DNA from: Planoprotostelium fungivorum
Taxonomy: Eukaryota > Evosea > Variosea > Cavosteliida > Cavosteliaceae
Direction of reading: 5' to 3'
Assembly (NCBI GenBank): GCA_003024175.1
Contig: MDYQ01000378.1
Span: 42,470 to 106,469, forward strand
DNA length: 64,000 nucleotides
In this document: piece after piece, positions 44,684 to 59,501 of the stretch
How positions within the stretch are numbered: position 1 is the stretch's first letter
How the letters are laid out: the number at the start of each line of letters is the position of its first letter
The notes under the pieces: model-generated
What the model saw: the letters and a program-made list of their open reading frames with translations, nothing else
Told to the model about the DNA's origin: nothing
The model's database searches: none
Position numbers and translations under genes: made by a program

Positions 44684-46250
44684 TCAACGATAAGATAGAG
44701 GCTGTGAGGTGATGCTCAATTGAACATCCGAGGATAGTGTAGAGCGTGCTGTAGGAGCGGAAAGTGAGCGTAAGGGTTGCAGGACGCCCCTTCGACTTCT
44801 TGGGGATTGAGGCTGACGAACAGAAAGCACCTCAATAGATGGCACGGCTGGCCCGTTACTCGTGGTTCTTGTCCAACCACCCACTCTCACAATTTTTCCT
44901 GGCAGTTGCCTCTGTGTTGGAGGAGATAGTATAACAGCTGTTCCATTTCATTTTTTAGCTAGATTACCATGATCACCTTCACTCCTCTGAGATCCTACTC
45001 CTGTGATCGATAGATCACTTGGTGGCTCTGCCTGTGGGATCATTGGGCTCAATTTGGTTGTGCTGGACTCTTTTCTCCTTCTCCTGCCCTCAGGATTGGT
45101 CCGGACTGATGGCTGAGCTACTATTCTCGGATGTAGGACCTTTTTATCGTTGATAATGAATTGTGGAATGATATACATACCGTTTGGGCGTCGGAATCTA
45201 GCTGGAGTAATAAGTCGTAATCATCCGGGGTGAGCTCTCTGTTCTGAAGTTGAGCGGCAAGCATAGCCATTGGAGGCTCCGTCCAAGGCGATGAAGGTGA
45301 AGCTTTATAAAGGAACGAATGATGACTGTGAGGCATTGGATTCTTCGTATAACACGATTCGCAGAGGTGATAGGAGGTGCAGTACAGGCAGTTGAAGATT
45401 GCGCTAGATATAGTTGAATGACAGTGGTCACATAAGATATTTGTAGTGTAGACTGGACGAGAGCCTCCTCGGCTCTGTAAAGTAGAAGGAGGTGTAAATT
45501 CGAATTGACCCCAATTGTGTCGGCAGAGTGGACATTTGATCGGCGTACCAGTTGATAATGCGTGTTGTGCGTAATGATTCAGACATTCTGTATGAACAGA
45601 TTTCCCACATCCTGAGACATGCTCGGTGGATGGCTCTGACACGTTATAAATCACCGTAACGGCACCACCCCATGTCTTGATCGGCAAGATCATCCAAGCA
45701 AATAGGGCAGACCTCATCCTCAAGTGGCTCTCTCCTCTCTACCTCAACTTCAGCTTCCTTCTTTCCTTCCTTCACTTCTTCTGTTGGAACAGGCCTGGCT
45801 TCCACGAGTAACCGTTGTGCCTATTGAAGAATCAGGGTGACACAGAGTCAGATTCTCTCACCCTGGCCCTGCCTGCAACAATTTTTTCTATCTCATCATC
45901 GACTAAAGATAACTGCCAGGTGAGTGGATTCTCTGGGGGGAGTCGATATACCTTAAGCATCACGAACAACTGGCAGTCGTCATCGTTGATGAAATCACAC
46001 ACCGTGTCGTACTTACAATGTGAATGCATATAGACGGTGAAGGACATGAGCAGCTCTGAAGGTTACCGATGCGAACCTCGTATTTCCCTTTTGACCCATC
46101 GCTGATGACAAAACAGCTGGGACCTTTCTCTTGAACTAGAAAGAGCCTAGCCTCGGCGACCTTGGCTATATTCTCTTTCACCTCAGAAGTTGGTTTCCTT
46201 TGCCAGGGGACCGATCGCATCAGTATTGCGTGATGTGAAAAAGTCAACAT
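44684..46250 (-). CDS. ZSWIM2-like E3 ubiquitin ligase (SWIM, RING, ZZ fingers)
   Basis: The N-terminal exons carry a SWIM zinc finger: EVRIGNLQSCSC, then a His-containing ICIH segment, followed by FVMLKVYRLPPENPLTWQLS, the ZSWIM2 family continuation. Next is a RING starting DEVCPICLDDL and completed in the following exons by GCGKSVHTECLNHYAQHAL and IKCPLCRHNWGQFEF. A ZZ finger follows: ILCDHCHSTISSAIFNCLYC and YHLCESCYTKNP with a His pair. ZSWIM2 proteins have a second RING after the ZZ; I see none here, and the C-terminus (45150-44684) is a Pro/Ser/Arg-rich tail. A 30-nt intron near 44950 removes an in-frame TGA. Starts 33 bp from a ubiquitin-like protein gene on the other strand. Confidence 0.8.
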
Positions 46251-46283
46251 CAGATCAGACACTAAATTTGGGCGGCAGAGACG
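46251..46283. promoter_or_regulatory. Very short bidirectional promoter
   Basis: Only 33 bp separate the start codons of the ZSWIM2-like ligase (46250, minus) and the ubiquitin-like protein (46284, plus). Transcription starts or core elements must lie inside one or both coding regions, or the real starts are further in. Confidence 0.5.
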
Positions 46284-46804
46284 ATGAGCTCGTTCGGTTC
46301 CAAACTGAAACTCTCCCTCTCTGCGAAACCCAAGGATAAGAGTTCCGACGAACCAGCTGACGACGCCCCAGAGAGGTTGGTCAAACCTCATTTCTCTCCT
46401 CTATTGCAGAGAGCCTCAGCTCAACACGCAGGGAGACCCGCTTCACCCAGTTTGGATCTCTCGAGAAATTCTTCGAGCAGGTGAACATCATGGTGTCTTT
46501 CGCATCCCTCTCACCTTGGAGCAGCTCTTTCTTCGAGGAGTCTGATATCTTCGAGGAGATCCCAGTAACGCTAGAGTTGTTCGATGGAAGGTCGCTGACG
46601 AAGGAGGTGGAGATCGGGGAGACAGTACTCGGTCTGAAGAGAATCTTGTATGACCTATTTCACATTCCCTTCGACACGATTACACTGTACCTCGATGGAA
46701 AGGCCATGCTGGATCCTCTGTCACTCAACGACTTCCCCTCCATCGTCGAGCAGAACAAGGCAGTCATCCAAGTGAAGGTGAAGCCAAGAGACGACGAAGA
46801 ATGA
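46284..46804 (+). CDS. Small protein with a C-terminal ubiquitin-like domain
   Basis: Two exons (46284-46480 and 46522-46804) joined by a 41-nt intron give 159 residues. The N-terminal half is Ser/Lys/Pro-rich and probably disordered (MSSFGSKLKLSLSAKPKDKS). The C-terminal half has IPVTLELFDGRSLTKEVEIG, then VLGLKRILYDLFHIPFDT and ITLYLDGKAMLDPLSLNDF, with the beta-beta-alpha-beta order of a ubiquitin fold. It ends in acidic residues without a Gly-Gly tail, so it is a ubiquitin-like domain protein and not a conjugated modifier. I do not recognise the family. Confidence 0.75.
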
Positions 46805-46838
46805 CGAGATGAAAGATGAATGACAATAAGCGAGTTTA

Positions 46839-49367
46839 TCAAAACATTACAGAGAATTCGGGGACGTGAGGAACAGGCTTGCGGAGATCATCCTTCTCGT
46901 CGTGAACCGGCATCTTTGTGTATTTGGGGTCGAAGTTCTTGGCATAATCGAATTCCTGCTCTCTTTCAGTCTACAATAAATCTCACTCCACTCACCGCCA
47001 CTTTGATGGGTGACGGCAGCTTCTTCACTTCCAGCTTCTCGAATTCGATTCCCTTGAAGAAGGGATGCCGTTTGATCACATCTGGGTCGTCTAATCTCTT
47101 GCGAGGATCACGACAGAGCAACTGTACTCGTCAGTCTATCATCCGTTCCACATATGATCCATGCTACGTATGATATCGTAACGGTCAAGTTCGATGAATA
47201 CTGACCCCTTCCAAAAAGGAGTGTGCATTGTCCGAGACGATTTGCTTGGGGTAAGAGATGTCTCCCGAGTAGATGCTCCTCAGTAACTTTGCAAAGTCGC
47301 CATCAAACTCAAAGGGTGATTTACCGCAGAGGAATTGGTACAGAACAATTCCCAGACTCCAGTAGTCAGCCGATTTTCCATAGGGTGATCCTGTCCCTGT
47401 CATCCTCCGTTGTAGATGGAGACTCACCTTCTAAGACTTCTGGGGCAGAGTAGGAAGGAGTGCCGCAGGCTGTGTGAAGACCCACTTCAATGTTCTGTGT
47501 CACCTCTTTGCTCAGTCCAAAATCAGCCAGACAGATATGTCCTGTCCATCGTTGAGATGAATGTAGAGAAGACATCGACATGAATATAGAGAAGACATTG
47601 ACATGAATGTAGAAGACATTGAGATGAATATAGAAAAGAGGATGCAGATAGAAGGAGAGAGATCGAGGGATAGAAGGAGGGATCACCATCTGTGTCCAAG
47701 AGGATGTTCTGAGGCTTGAGATCTCTGTAGATGATACCACAAGAGTGAAGGTAGGAGAGAGCCAAGACGAGCTCAGCGGCGATGAACTGGACCACCTTCT
47801 CGGGGAACCTTCTGATCTTCCTCCAGTGGTAGTACAGATCTCCTCCTCCCACAAAGTCCATCACCAGACAGAACTCTGTCTCCGTTTGGAAGGCCCAGTG
47901 AAGGTGCACCAAGAAACAACAGTCGTTCTGCAGGATCCTCTTCTCTGACATCAAGTTCTTAAAGTCCCTCGGCTTGTTGAGGATCTTCTGCTTGTCCATC
48001 AGCTTGAGTGCATAGATCTTGTCCGTGTCCTTCTTCCTGGCCAGAACGACCTTACCGAAACCTGCCCACGTTACGAATGTCCTCCGATGAGAAGAACTGA
48101 CCTCCTTTACCGAGAACCTTGAGCTGATCAAAGTCCTCGATGCCAACTTTCTCTTCTCGGCTCTGAGGCTCCACCTGGGCCTCTCCTGCATCCGAAAACT
48201 TGTACATGTGATTTTTCGAATCCTTGAATTTGTTTCTCTTATTGACGCGATGGATGTAACCACTCTCCACCAACTTCCTTCCGTACTCTGTGGCTTCCTC
48301 TCTCGTGCGGATGGGCAGATTCTTCAGGATCCAATCCACCACCTCGGACCCTGACAGGTGAGTGATATGTCTACACCGTCAATCTCACCCAGCATGACCC
48401 TCTTCCACGTGATGAAGAAGGATTTCTTGTCCTTCTGTTCGATGGCAGCCTCACTGTCTCTCATGATGGAAGTGACTTCGGCATAGTTGTCCGTCTTGAC
48501 ATTCTGGTGGGTGATGAGTGTCTTTTTCGCCTCTTGTTCTTGCTTGTTGTGAAGTAATTTGACGATCTGCGTGTATCCTCCCTTCTCTGCATAATACAGT
48601 GCAGTCTCCTTCTTACTATTGCAATTGAGCCACGACTTTCACTCTTCCTCACTTGTTGGTCATCTTCCACTTTGCCCTCTTGGACAAGAGCCACTGTACG
48701 GCCTCCATGTTTCCCCTGGCACAGGCTTGCATGAGGGGTGTCTCTCCGAAAGAGTTCTGTTGGTTGATGTCCATTCCCTTCCTCAGACAGGTGTCCAGCA
48801 GTTCAAAGTATCCCTTGTTGGGTCCTGCCGTATCGTAGGCAGTGGACACCGTGTTGTTCGAATTGAGAAGCGTGTTGCTCTGCCTGTGTCAGTGGAGTGC
48901 TGTGGGAGAAACACACCGAGACCACGGAGGTGGTGGTGGAGGGGGTTTCGACTGCTTTCCTGCAGAGGTAGTGGAGGGCTGTGGTCAGTTGTAGATTGGG
49001 TATCTTGGGGTCGGCTCCTGCAGCCAACAGCTGATTGCATACCTCGGTGTGTCCCGAACTGGCTGCGCAGAGAAATGCTATTGTGAGTTCAGGAGAGAGG
49101 GAGAAGAGATAGAATTACCCGTCCAACCCGCTTCATCTACGGCGTTAATGTTCACCCTTGGATCGGATCTGAGGAGAAGGTCTACGAGCTGTTTGTGTCC
49201 GTTGGCTGCTGCTGCCTGCAGTGGAGTAGTCTTGTTTTCGTCTATAGGAGCTCCAACATCCCCTCCTGATAAACTACTCAATGGAGGGAAGGGTTATTCA
49301 ACTCACCATTCTGTATCCATTTTTGTATGAAAGAGGCATCTCCTCTCAGCAGTGCTGTTGAGAGCAT
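46839..49367 (-). CDS. Ankyrin-repeat, DEP-domain AGC protein kinase
   Basis: The start MLSTALLRGDASFIQKWIQN joins ankyrin repeats: NKTTPLQAAAANGHKQLVDL, NAVDEAGWT, ELLDTCLRKGMDINQQNSFG and ETPLMQACARGNMEAVQWLL (49367-48660). A helical linker with AAIEQKDKKSFFITWKRVML is followed by a DEP domain: GSEVVDWILKNLPIRTREEA and YIHRVNKRNKFKDSKNHMYK. The AGC kinase domain begins FDQLKVLGKGGFGKVVLARK and has IYALKLMDK, IYRDLKPQNILLDTDGHICL, ADFGLSKEVTQ, and CGTPSYSAPEVLEGSPYGKS. The tail reads PFFKGIEFEKLEVKKLPSPI and ends FSVMF. All catalytic residues are present. DEP domains usually target membranes or phospholipids, so membrane-linked signalling is likely. About 12 exons; the intron at 47530-47690 has repeated GAAGACATTGACATGAAT. 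Confidence 0.88.
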
Positions 49368-49865
49368 CGAAGACTCAGACTTCCGTAACGATTAGAAAAG
49401 GTTCACTTGTTCACCACTTACCTCCGACATAGAGATGATATGATTTCGTCTAAAGTACTACGTGCAGGGGTGTCTTTGTTTGTTAGGCTAATGATCTTTG
49501 CCTGTGTTTGTTGTTGTCACGTCCCTATTTTTCGGACGTCTGACCGATTTTTCCACTCCTTGGACTGTGGACACATCCAACTGAAATCTCCCGTCCTTCA
49601 TTTTGGGAACACTTTGTGTATTCCCTCTTCTATCCTGCACTAGGAAGGAATTCCTCAGCGCACGCATGTTCCGTCAGCACGCAACTCTTCCACGCTCATC
49701 CATCTCATCACACAGCAGCGGTTTTTGTGTCATCTCCGTCTGATGGACTCGATTTATTCACGACGAACGTTATCTACAAATGGGACAGGATCTGTACAGT
49801 GGCGAACGTCTACAGGGATTCAGTGTGCGGGGGATGAGATGAAGTACTGACACTGTGAGGACTGG
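49368..49865. other. Region between two minus-strand genes
   Basis: About 500 bp holding the kinase promoter and the kinesin 3' UTR. Short plus-strand open frames (for example 49616-49837) have no family resemblance and are not called. Confidence 0.45.
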
Positions 49866-52781
<2,916 letters not shown>

Positions 52782-53297
52782 GGCTGACACCTCTTAATTG
52801 AGCTGAGCCGGATGTAAAAGATCAATGGCCAAGATGCCAACAACAAAGGTGAAATATTCACTCCGATACAATCCAATTCTATGGAAGAAATGACCAACTC
52901 CGTCAAGAGGAGGGCCGATGTGGCGGTTGCTAGCGGCCCGGAAAATGTGACTTTTGGCGGGAAGTATAAATTTCTGAGCCAATCTCGAGTTCAGCTAGCT
53001 GAAGCGCACCTCACCGACTGATGGCACTCGAGACTATCTCTCCAAGAATCGAACATATTGACTCCGACAGTATTGCCGCTTTGATGATGCTCAAACTTCT
53101 AAAAACAACTTCACTCGTGGTATTGACGATGGTGCCGATGACGGCGACAAGAATGGAGAAAACAACAGCGGATATGCTTGGTTGGACGATCGCTATGTGG
53201 AGGTCGTCCAACTAGCCAAGATAGTAGTTGGATGGATCGTTGTAGGCCCACATTAAAATAATAATGTTCCACAACCCGGGTTGTGCGCCTCAGGGTA
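52782..53297. promoter_or_regulatory. Divergent region with a perfect 16-bp palindrome
   Basis: About 515 bp between the kinesin start and the next plus-strand start. CACAACCCGGGTTGTG at 53270-53285 is a perfect palindrome 12 bp before the ATG. An open frame around 53062-53253 (ending with IVVGWIVVGPH) could be a small gene, but I cannot support it. Confidence 0.5.
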
Positions 53298-54460
53298 ATG
53301 TCTCGAGGTGGTAGCTCAGCAAATGCGACACCGACAAATGCTGCAGTTAAGAGGTAAATTCGAACCGGTAGTGTCTGTCCTCCTTGATTGAAATTGGAAC
53401 AGATCCCGCATACAGAGTCAAAACATTGAGAATGTAGTTCGAGATTCTTTAGGAGAGAGTGCAGTCCACATTTTGTCTCATCTGACTGATGAAATCAAGA
53501 CTCACCTGGAAAATCATCAAACATGTGATTTGGGTCAGTCATAACGTCTTTCTTTTTCCGCCTAAGCCTTTATAGTTTACCAAAAGATCATGGATCGAAT
53601 TCGAACCACCAGAAAGGGTGTAGCAGCCGCTATCTCCCTTCTGAAAGAGGAATTTCAATCCAACATCGACGCACAGACACCGTCAGATCACATCGGCGCC
53701 GGTTATATCTTGAATTTCTCGTCGGTCGATGGCAATTGTGGAGTATCCACATACATCTCAAGCATGACGAGAACTGTGACTTTATTGAGAGCTGCTGTGC
53801 CCGATTATACTCCATCGCAGACAGTGCTCATGGATCTTCAAGTCTTCTTGTCTGAGATCGAGAACGATGTCAACATTTGTGTATATAAGGTGGGAACTCA
53901 TCCGCACATTCACATCGAGATCAGCGAGGGAGGTCTGACGCACGGACAGTATCCCCGGTGTGAAGAGTCTAAATCGGGTGTGAAGTTTCTGAAGACGATG
54001 ATGTCCAAACTGCTGCTGCGTGAGGTGAGATGAGGAATCGAGTGCATCGAATAACAAATCGAAGCCCGGTCACACGCGAGCTCGATCACCACCAGAAGGA
54101 TTAATATCATCCGCATCGCAGTCCATGTTCGCATCTCTCAGATTACCATCCCACCTCTCTGCTTCCACCGATGCCACTCGTCAGACTCAGAGCATATCCG
54201 ATCCCCCTCAACTGATCGGTGACACTGCATCATTCCTCACCACAGTATTCACATCTGTAGGAGCACACGCCAGTACCATTGGTCCATCGAGTAGGGACAT
54301 GCTGAAGCACTCTTCATCCTCCGTGTGTCATCTCTCTATCGCAACACCTGAATCGATTGCAGAATGTTGGGGCATCACCTGCAATCGATGCTGCCAGTTT
54401 GAGGAGGAAGAACTCATCTACTTTGAGGAAGAGAACTCAGAGCTCTCTCAGAGAGGGTGA
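53298..54460 (+). CDS. Unrecognised protein
   Basis: MSRGGSSANATPTNAAVKR joins across a 46-nt intron to RIQSQNIENVVRDSLGESAV and HILSHLTDEIKTHLENH. A further intron leads to MDRIRTTRKGVAAAISLLKE, VSTYISSMTRTVTLLRAAVP and VFLSEIENDVNICVY. The downstream exon (54125-54460) is Ser/Thr/Pro-rich and ends with an acidic, helical EEEELIYFEEENSEL. The first half is predicted helical and soluble. No membrane helix, catalytic motif or family signature is visible. The joins at 53890-54120 are not resolved, so the middle may be wrong. Confidence 0.5.
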
Positions 54461-54569
54461 CTTTCATCGTTTACAAATCGTTGAATTGTATAACCAATGT
54501 GCATTCAAACGTGTAATGGATGAATGAACGTAACGCAGGGAAATACATCATAAGAAATTTTATATCCTG

Positions 54570-57500
54570 TAGAAAGAGCAATCGAAAGCTACCGAAGAGA
54601 AGTGAGAGAATGAGAGTGTCACAGACTGATTCGAACAGACAATCACTACCGTTTGGGTGACTCTCTACTATTCGGTGGTCATCTGAAAGCTACGGGGGAA
54701 ATGCCACCCAAGATCATCAACTCCTTCACGAGGCCCATCTCCACTGAACTCAAGCCCGAGGCCATCCAAGAAGAATTCGAAGAGAGAGCCTCTTCCTCGG
54801 AAGAGAATGCGTGGACCGTCAGATGGACCGACAACAATTCCAATTTCATGGCCAACGTGGAGACGGTCCGACGTCTGAAGAAGAGGTAAGAGGACCTCTC
54901 AGTCAGTCTGATGAGCACCAGTGAGGTCAAACCTGAAGCTCCCCCCACCACCACCACTGTGAGCGAAGCATTACTCAGTCGACCCACATCGGCAGCCACA
55001 GTGTCTGCACTATCACCCATCAAAGAGATCAATGGGCAACAGCAACGGACGGAGAAATGGTTGGATGCCCTCGTTCGTAACGCCGTATATCAATCTGCTG
55101 AGAAGGTGTGTGAGACAGAACGGAAGGAGGGTGACATCATTAGAAGGGAGAAGATGCAGAGTACAAGGTCAGGGAGCAGGACGGAAGACAGAATGCATCG
55201 AAGACCCTCGTCAGACACATCGTCGATGAATTCGTACTGGATGACTCCGTGAGATCGATTCACATCGATTCCCATCTCTTACTCTCCACGATCTTCTTAT
55301 TTGTTCTTCATGTGTATGACATATATATTCCATTCTCACACAAGCAGTCGTCTAACTCCGAGGGTATCCTCCTGTCTTTATTCCTGGAGATCCTGTCACA
55401 TCATTCAGAGGAAAGTCGCATCCGTGCATTCGATCTGTTGTACAACATTCAAGTCCACATCCAGAACCTTTTGGACCATCACACAGACAAAGACAACATC
55501 AGTAAACTAGGCACACTGGATCGACATCAAGGTGATGATCTCACAGATAGACAATAAGTACGATCTATGTTTGAGTCATCTGCATCTGATGGATATGAAT
55601 GATCGAATCTATGAATTACATCTGATTCGTCACAGCGAAGAAAGTGGCAGCCTTGGGGAACAACAGTCAAGACATCATCAACAGTTTGTACGATATCTTT
55701 GCAGATATGCTGCTGTACCTGTGGCACAATGACGAGATGTCCGAGGCAGTTTGGCTGGCTAGCTTCAAAGTTCTCATCTTCCTGTTGACAGACAGAGGAA
55801 GAATTCTAAAGTCCAAGTGAGAGTTGTGGTGGAATGTTGTCTGAGTAGCATAGATTGCAGACCTTGGATATCCGCTTGATTGTAGTCATGTCCGATCGCA
55901 TCGGGAGTAAATTGGACGTCGAGACGGAGAGACTCCTCTCTCGCCTGCTGGTCAATGGATTGTATCCTTTCTTCTCCCCTTCATACAATTCTCTTCTCCT
56001 CTGATAGACTCTCTTCCTTGACCACGTAGATATCGCACCACTCTGATGCTGGACGTGAAACTGCTGTCACAGGCGTGCCATTCCTCGGTGACACAGGAGA
56101 GCCGAGCGATCGATGCGATCATCACAAAGTACGTGAGAGCCCGTTCATTGGAGCAGAGAGAGAACATGTTCGTCATCCTCTACGACTACATCGTCGACCA
56201 GCTCAACATCAAGACGGCCAGACACACGGAGATCGTCAATCGAGCTAGCGCAGACATCATCTGGTTCCTCGATGTGAGTGAGAGGAGACGAATGGACTGA
56301 CCAAGACAGTTGTTGAGGGCCATCAATGCACCGTATCACTTTGTGGATGCATTCCTCATCACACCAAAGAACTTTGGAGAGAGAATCTGGAACACCCTGA
56401 CTGGAATATGGCCATCCTTCGCAGCCAAGGTGGACAAGCAGTTTGCCCTTCTGGTCCTACAAGAGGGTTTCGAGAAGCTGGCCAACCAGTACACGAAGGT
56501 GATCGTTCGGTCAAGGGTGACACGGAGTGACAGTCTCCAGTTGTCTCCTGAGGTGGAGAGCGCCCTGGAGGGTCATCACTTGGGAGAGCATCGATTGGAG
56601 ATGCTCACTGCCCTACTGAGCTCACCCTACCCCTTCAACAGGAGATCTGGAGAGAGGTGAGGGCTTCAAGTGGCTTGATTGACATCTACAGATGGCTGAC
56701 AGAGTTGATCCTCCATCACTTGGATGACCCCAACGTAGGATGGCTCAACTCATCGTCTCATTCGAGTGATCCCATCAACAAGATGTTCTTGTCTCTGTGC
56801 CAATCCACCGACACGAGCATGAAGAGATCTTTTCTCAACATTACACAGAACCTGTTGATCTCCCTACGATACAGAGTGAGAGGAAGCTGTGTTCTCCACT
56901 CATTTCCTCAGATGTCCACGTGGGGAGAGGAGTCCATCGTCAACAAGATGGCCACTGTCCTCAACGACAACATCCAAAAATTGATCAAATTGAGCTCGGG
57001 AGAGAAACCAAACAGTTCGATTCTGCGCGGAATATCAGACCTCATCCTCTATTTCCTGTGTAACCCATTGGAAGGTGGACACCATCCACTGTCAAACTCA
57101 ATTCTCTCAGAGCCATTGGAAGATGGAGGAGAGGTGGATGTATTGGCTACGCACTTTCTCAACGGCCGCGTGGAGGTGATACAGATCCACGAACGAATAT
57201 AACACGTACAGGTGTCGAAGAACTGTCTGAAGCACCTGAACATCAATCACCTCCTTTATCTTCTAACATGGCTCCCCGACCTAACGGATAACACGAGCAC
57301 TCGAGTGATGCTCCTCCACCTGTTCATTGTTAAGATCAAGACTGGAGGATCACTGAAAGAGTCTCTCGAATCTATCGGGGGAATCCCCTTCATGCAGAAG
57401 CTGATTAGTGACCCTGAGCCCACCGTATGTTAGTGAGTGACAAGGAGAGATGAAGAGCTGAAGAGAACAGCCTGGCAGCTCGGTTCATCATTGAGCACAT

Positions 57501-57651
57501 GGAGAGGGAGAACCAAGATCAGTATCTGAGGCTATTGAAGGGGCTTCTCTTGGCAGCTCAAGAGAGAGACGATGGAGACCGTGTGGTCTACAATCAATTT
57601 TGGCAGATCAAAAAGATTGGGGAGATGATTGGGGAGAAGAAGAAGCAGTAA
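54570..57651 (+). CDS. Large helical protein, family not recognised
   Basis: A multi-exon gene of about 850 residues. The start is uncertain: the frame is open before MPPKIINSFTRPISTELKP (ATG 54701) as HYRLGDSLLFGGHLKATGE, so it probably begins in an upstream exon. Segments: EAIQEEFEERASSSEENAW, ILLSLFLEILSHHSEESRIR, FDLLYNIQVHIQNLLDHH, YDIFADMLLYLWHNDEMSE, VWLASFKVLIFLLTDRGR, RASADIIWFLDLLRAINAPY, FERLANQ-like EGFEKLANQYTK, and NCLKHLNINHLLYLLTWLPD. The repeated amphipathic helices suggest an armadillo/HEAT-like scaffold. The last exon ends IGEMIGEKKKQ. The C-terminal half is best supported. I do not recognise the family and give no function. Confidence 0.65.
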
Positions 57652-59114
57652 TGTTGGTACTCTGATGTTTCATAAAGCTGAAAGTTCCTCCCTTTCATTT
57701 GATAATGAGACCACAAATAGTGGTCACAAGGCACAGGATGGAACCAGGAAGACAATTCAAGAACCATGTGCTGAAATTATGAAAAAAGACTAATATGATC
57801 TTATACCCATCCTCTGTCAAGTGGCGTGGTTGCCACTCTGTTCACATAGTTCAGTGGGTGTCAATGCGCCGCCAAAATGAGAAAATTGCCAAATGTAGAC
57901 CTTGACAGGGACTAGAACAAGGCCATGGCTCGCATTGAAGTCAACTGCACACACACAGAGAAGATCAATATGAAACGACAATACAAGGTGACACCTTACT
58001 GATTGAACATCAGACAATGGAAGGCAATTGTATCTGAATGATCATCTTGATGCAGCTTACCTATTCTGATGCATTTTGCAGCAGGGATGACTCTGACAGG
58101 GAAGATCTTGAAGTTAGGATACCATTCTAAATGATGCTCACTTCAGTCAGAGATCTGATTTTCCACCTCCACCTTACCCCCAAATCTTTTCCTCTCAGTT
58201 GAGCAAGATGGTCAGATCAGGAGGTAGCGTTTCTTCTGTCTCTTGTGTCAACCCCCCTTGAGGTGATGTGCAATCACACAATCATGTGACAACTCCCAAC
58301 TCTCAACTCTGTGGTGTGATTTTATTTATGTTTTTTATACTCAACAGTGCAGTTTGCCCCAAGCCTAGTGAGTGGATGATGTGATTTTGTTGTGATTGTT
58401 CTCTGCTTTGTGATTATAGTAGTTTGTTGTTCTAATGTGTGGTTGTTTATCCAAGATGTATATAAAATTGGTACTATTTTGAACATATGTGCCCTTGTAG
58501 TATGATTTCCTCCTTCTTTCTCTGGACATCCAGTGTCTCAACATATGATTTGTTTTTTCTGGTTGGTAGTCAAATGGTGCATTGAGAATGGATCACTTCT
58601 CTCCTGACTACTGGAATATGCACAACAAAAAAATGCATGGACACCAACCAGAAAAACCAAATCATATGTCATTGACCACTCCTGCAAGTGATCCTCCTCT
58701 ATGAATTTACTTATTCTACATAGGTTGATGTTCACATTGTCAGATCACATGGATTGGGATTCTTTTTGCTTAGTATACCTGTCTCTGCAGGGTCTTGATG
58801 ATGCAATGCTATGTGTGTGTTGGAGATATATGTATCACCTGTTGTGTTACCAAATATATTATTGTTCCAATGTGGTGTATGGACTGTATGATGTTCTATG
58901 TGCAATGTGTATTCTCTATTTGACAAATTGAAGTCAATGTTGGCATCATCTTGTGGATCAACATTAACATGTGGAATAATAATCAGGCATAAGATATGTG
59001 TTTGTTTTTTGTGCAATTAAATATAATCAAATCTCAGACAGCAAACCATCCTCAAAGTGATGAGCTATCTTCTCCTTGCAAAGTTTGGATCAGATTCTCA
59101 ATAATTTATATTTA
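57652..59114. other. AT-rich, gene-poor stretch
   Basis: The composition shifts sharply to AT-rich DNA after the last host gene. No open frame here resembles a known protein. An inverted repeat lies at 58542-58567 and 58643-58668. Likely decayed mobile or intergenic DNA. Confidence 0.6.
58542..58668. repeat. 26-bp inverted repeat, 75-bp spacer
   Basis: 58542-58567 begins CATATGATTTG and its reverse complement recurs at 58643-58668 with one mismatch. The whole could be a small hairpin or a MITE-like insertion of about 127 bp. Confidence 0.75.
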
Positions 59115-59501
59115 TTAATTATTTAGATAATTTTTGAGGATATTCTGATAACTAATCTGTGCTACACTGACATAATTCAGCAGCTCCATATTGTTCTTTG
59201 TCATCAGCAGAGATCTATAGTTTGCTGTGCCCTGGAGTAACAATTCCACATCACTTCTGCAGTAATACATCATATATTCTCCAAATGATGCAAATTGCTT
59301 CTCTTTCCATATATTCACAGCATGCCCATATTCAGCCTCTGAAGGCAGAGTATTCTTAAGTTTGTTATGAAAATACTCAATTGGTGGCAAAGATGTTTCT
59401 GAGAGCTTATCTAAGCTATCTGAGATGTTTTGACCACATTGTGCAAAGTATTGGTCCCTTAAAGTAATAGCTTTTTCTCTCTGCTGTTTACTCAAAGTCA
59501 T
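59115..59501 (-). pseudogene. Fragment of a protein-primed family-B DNA polymerase (Polinton-type)
   Basis: A 128-codon open frame from ATG 59501. It contains DSLDKLSETSLPPIEYFHNK and LPSEAEYGHAVNIWKEKQF, followed by FGEYMMYYCRSDVELLLQGT. In protein-primed PolB of Polintons and related elements the segment K-L-x-E-x-x-LPP-x-x-x-F, then x-Y-x-H-A-x-x-x-W, then a DYxxxYxxxDVxLL exonuclease motif occurs in this order, and here the motif reads EYMMYYCRSDVELL. The first Asp/Gly residue of the motif differs. The rest of the polymerase is absent, so this is a remnant. It faces the integrase on the other strand. Confidence 0.65.

Noticed and set aside
53021-53253. Possible small gene before the unknown plus-strand gene
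   Set aside because: Open frames on both strands are short, with no start context or family support; kept only as a note in the intergenic entry.
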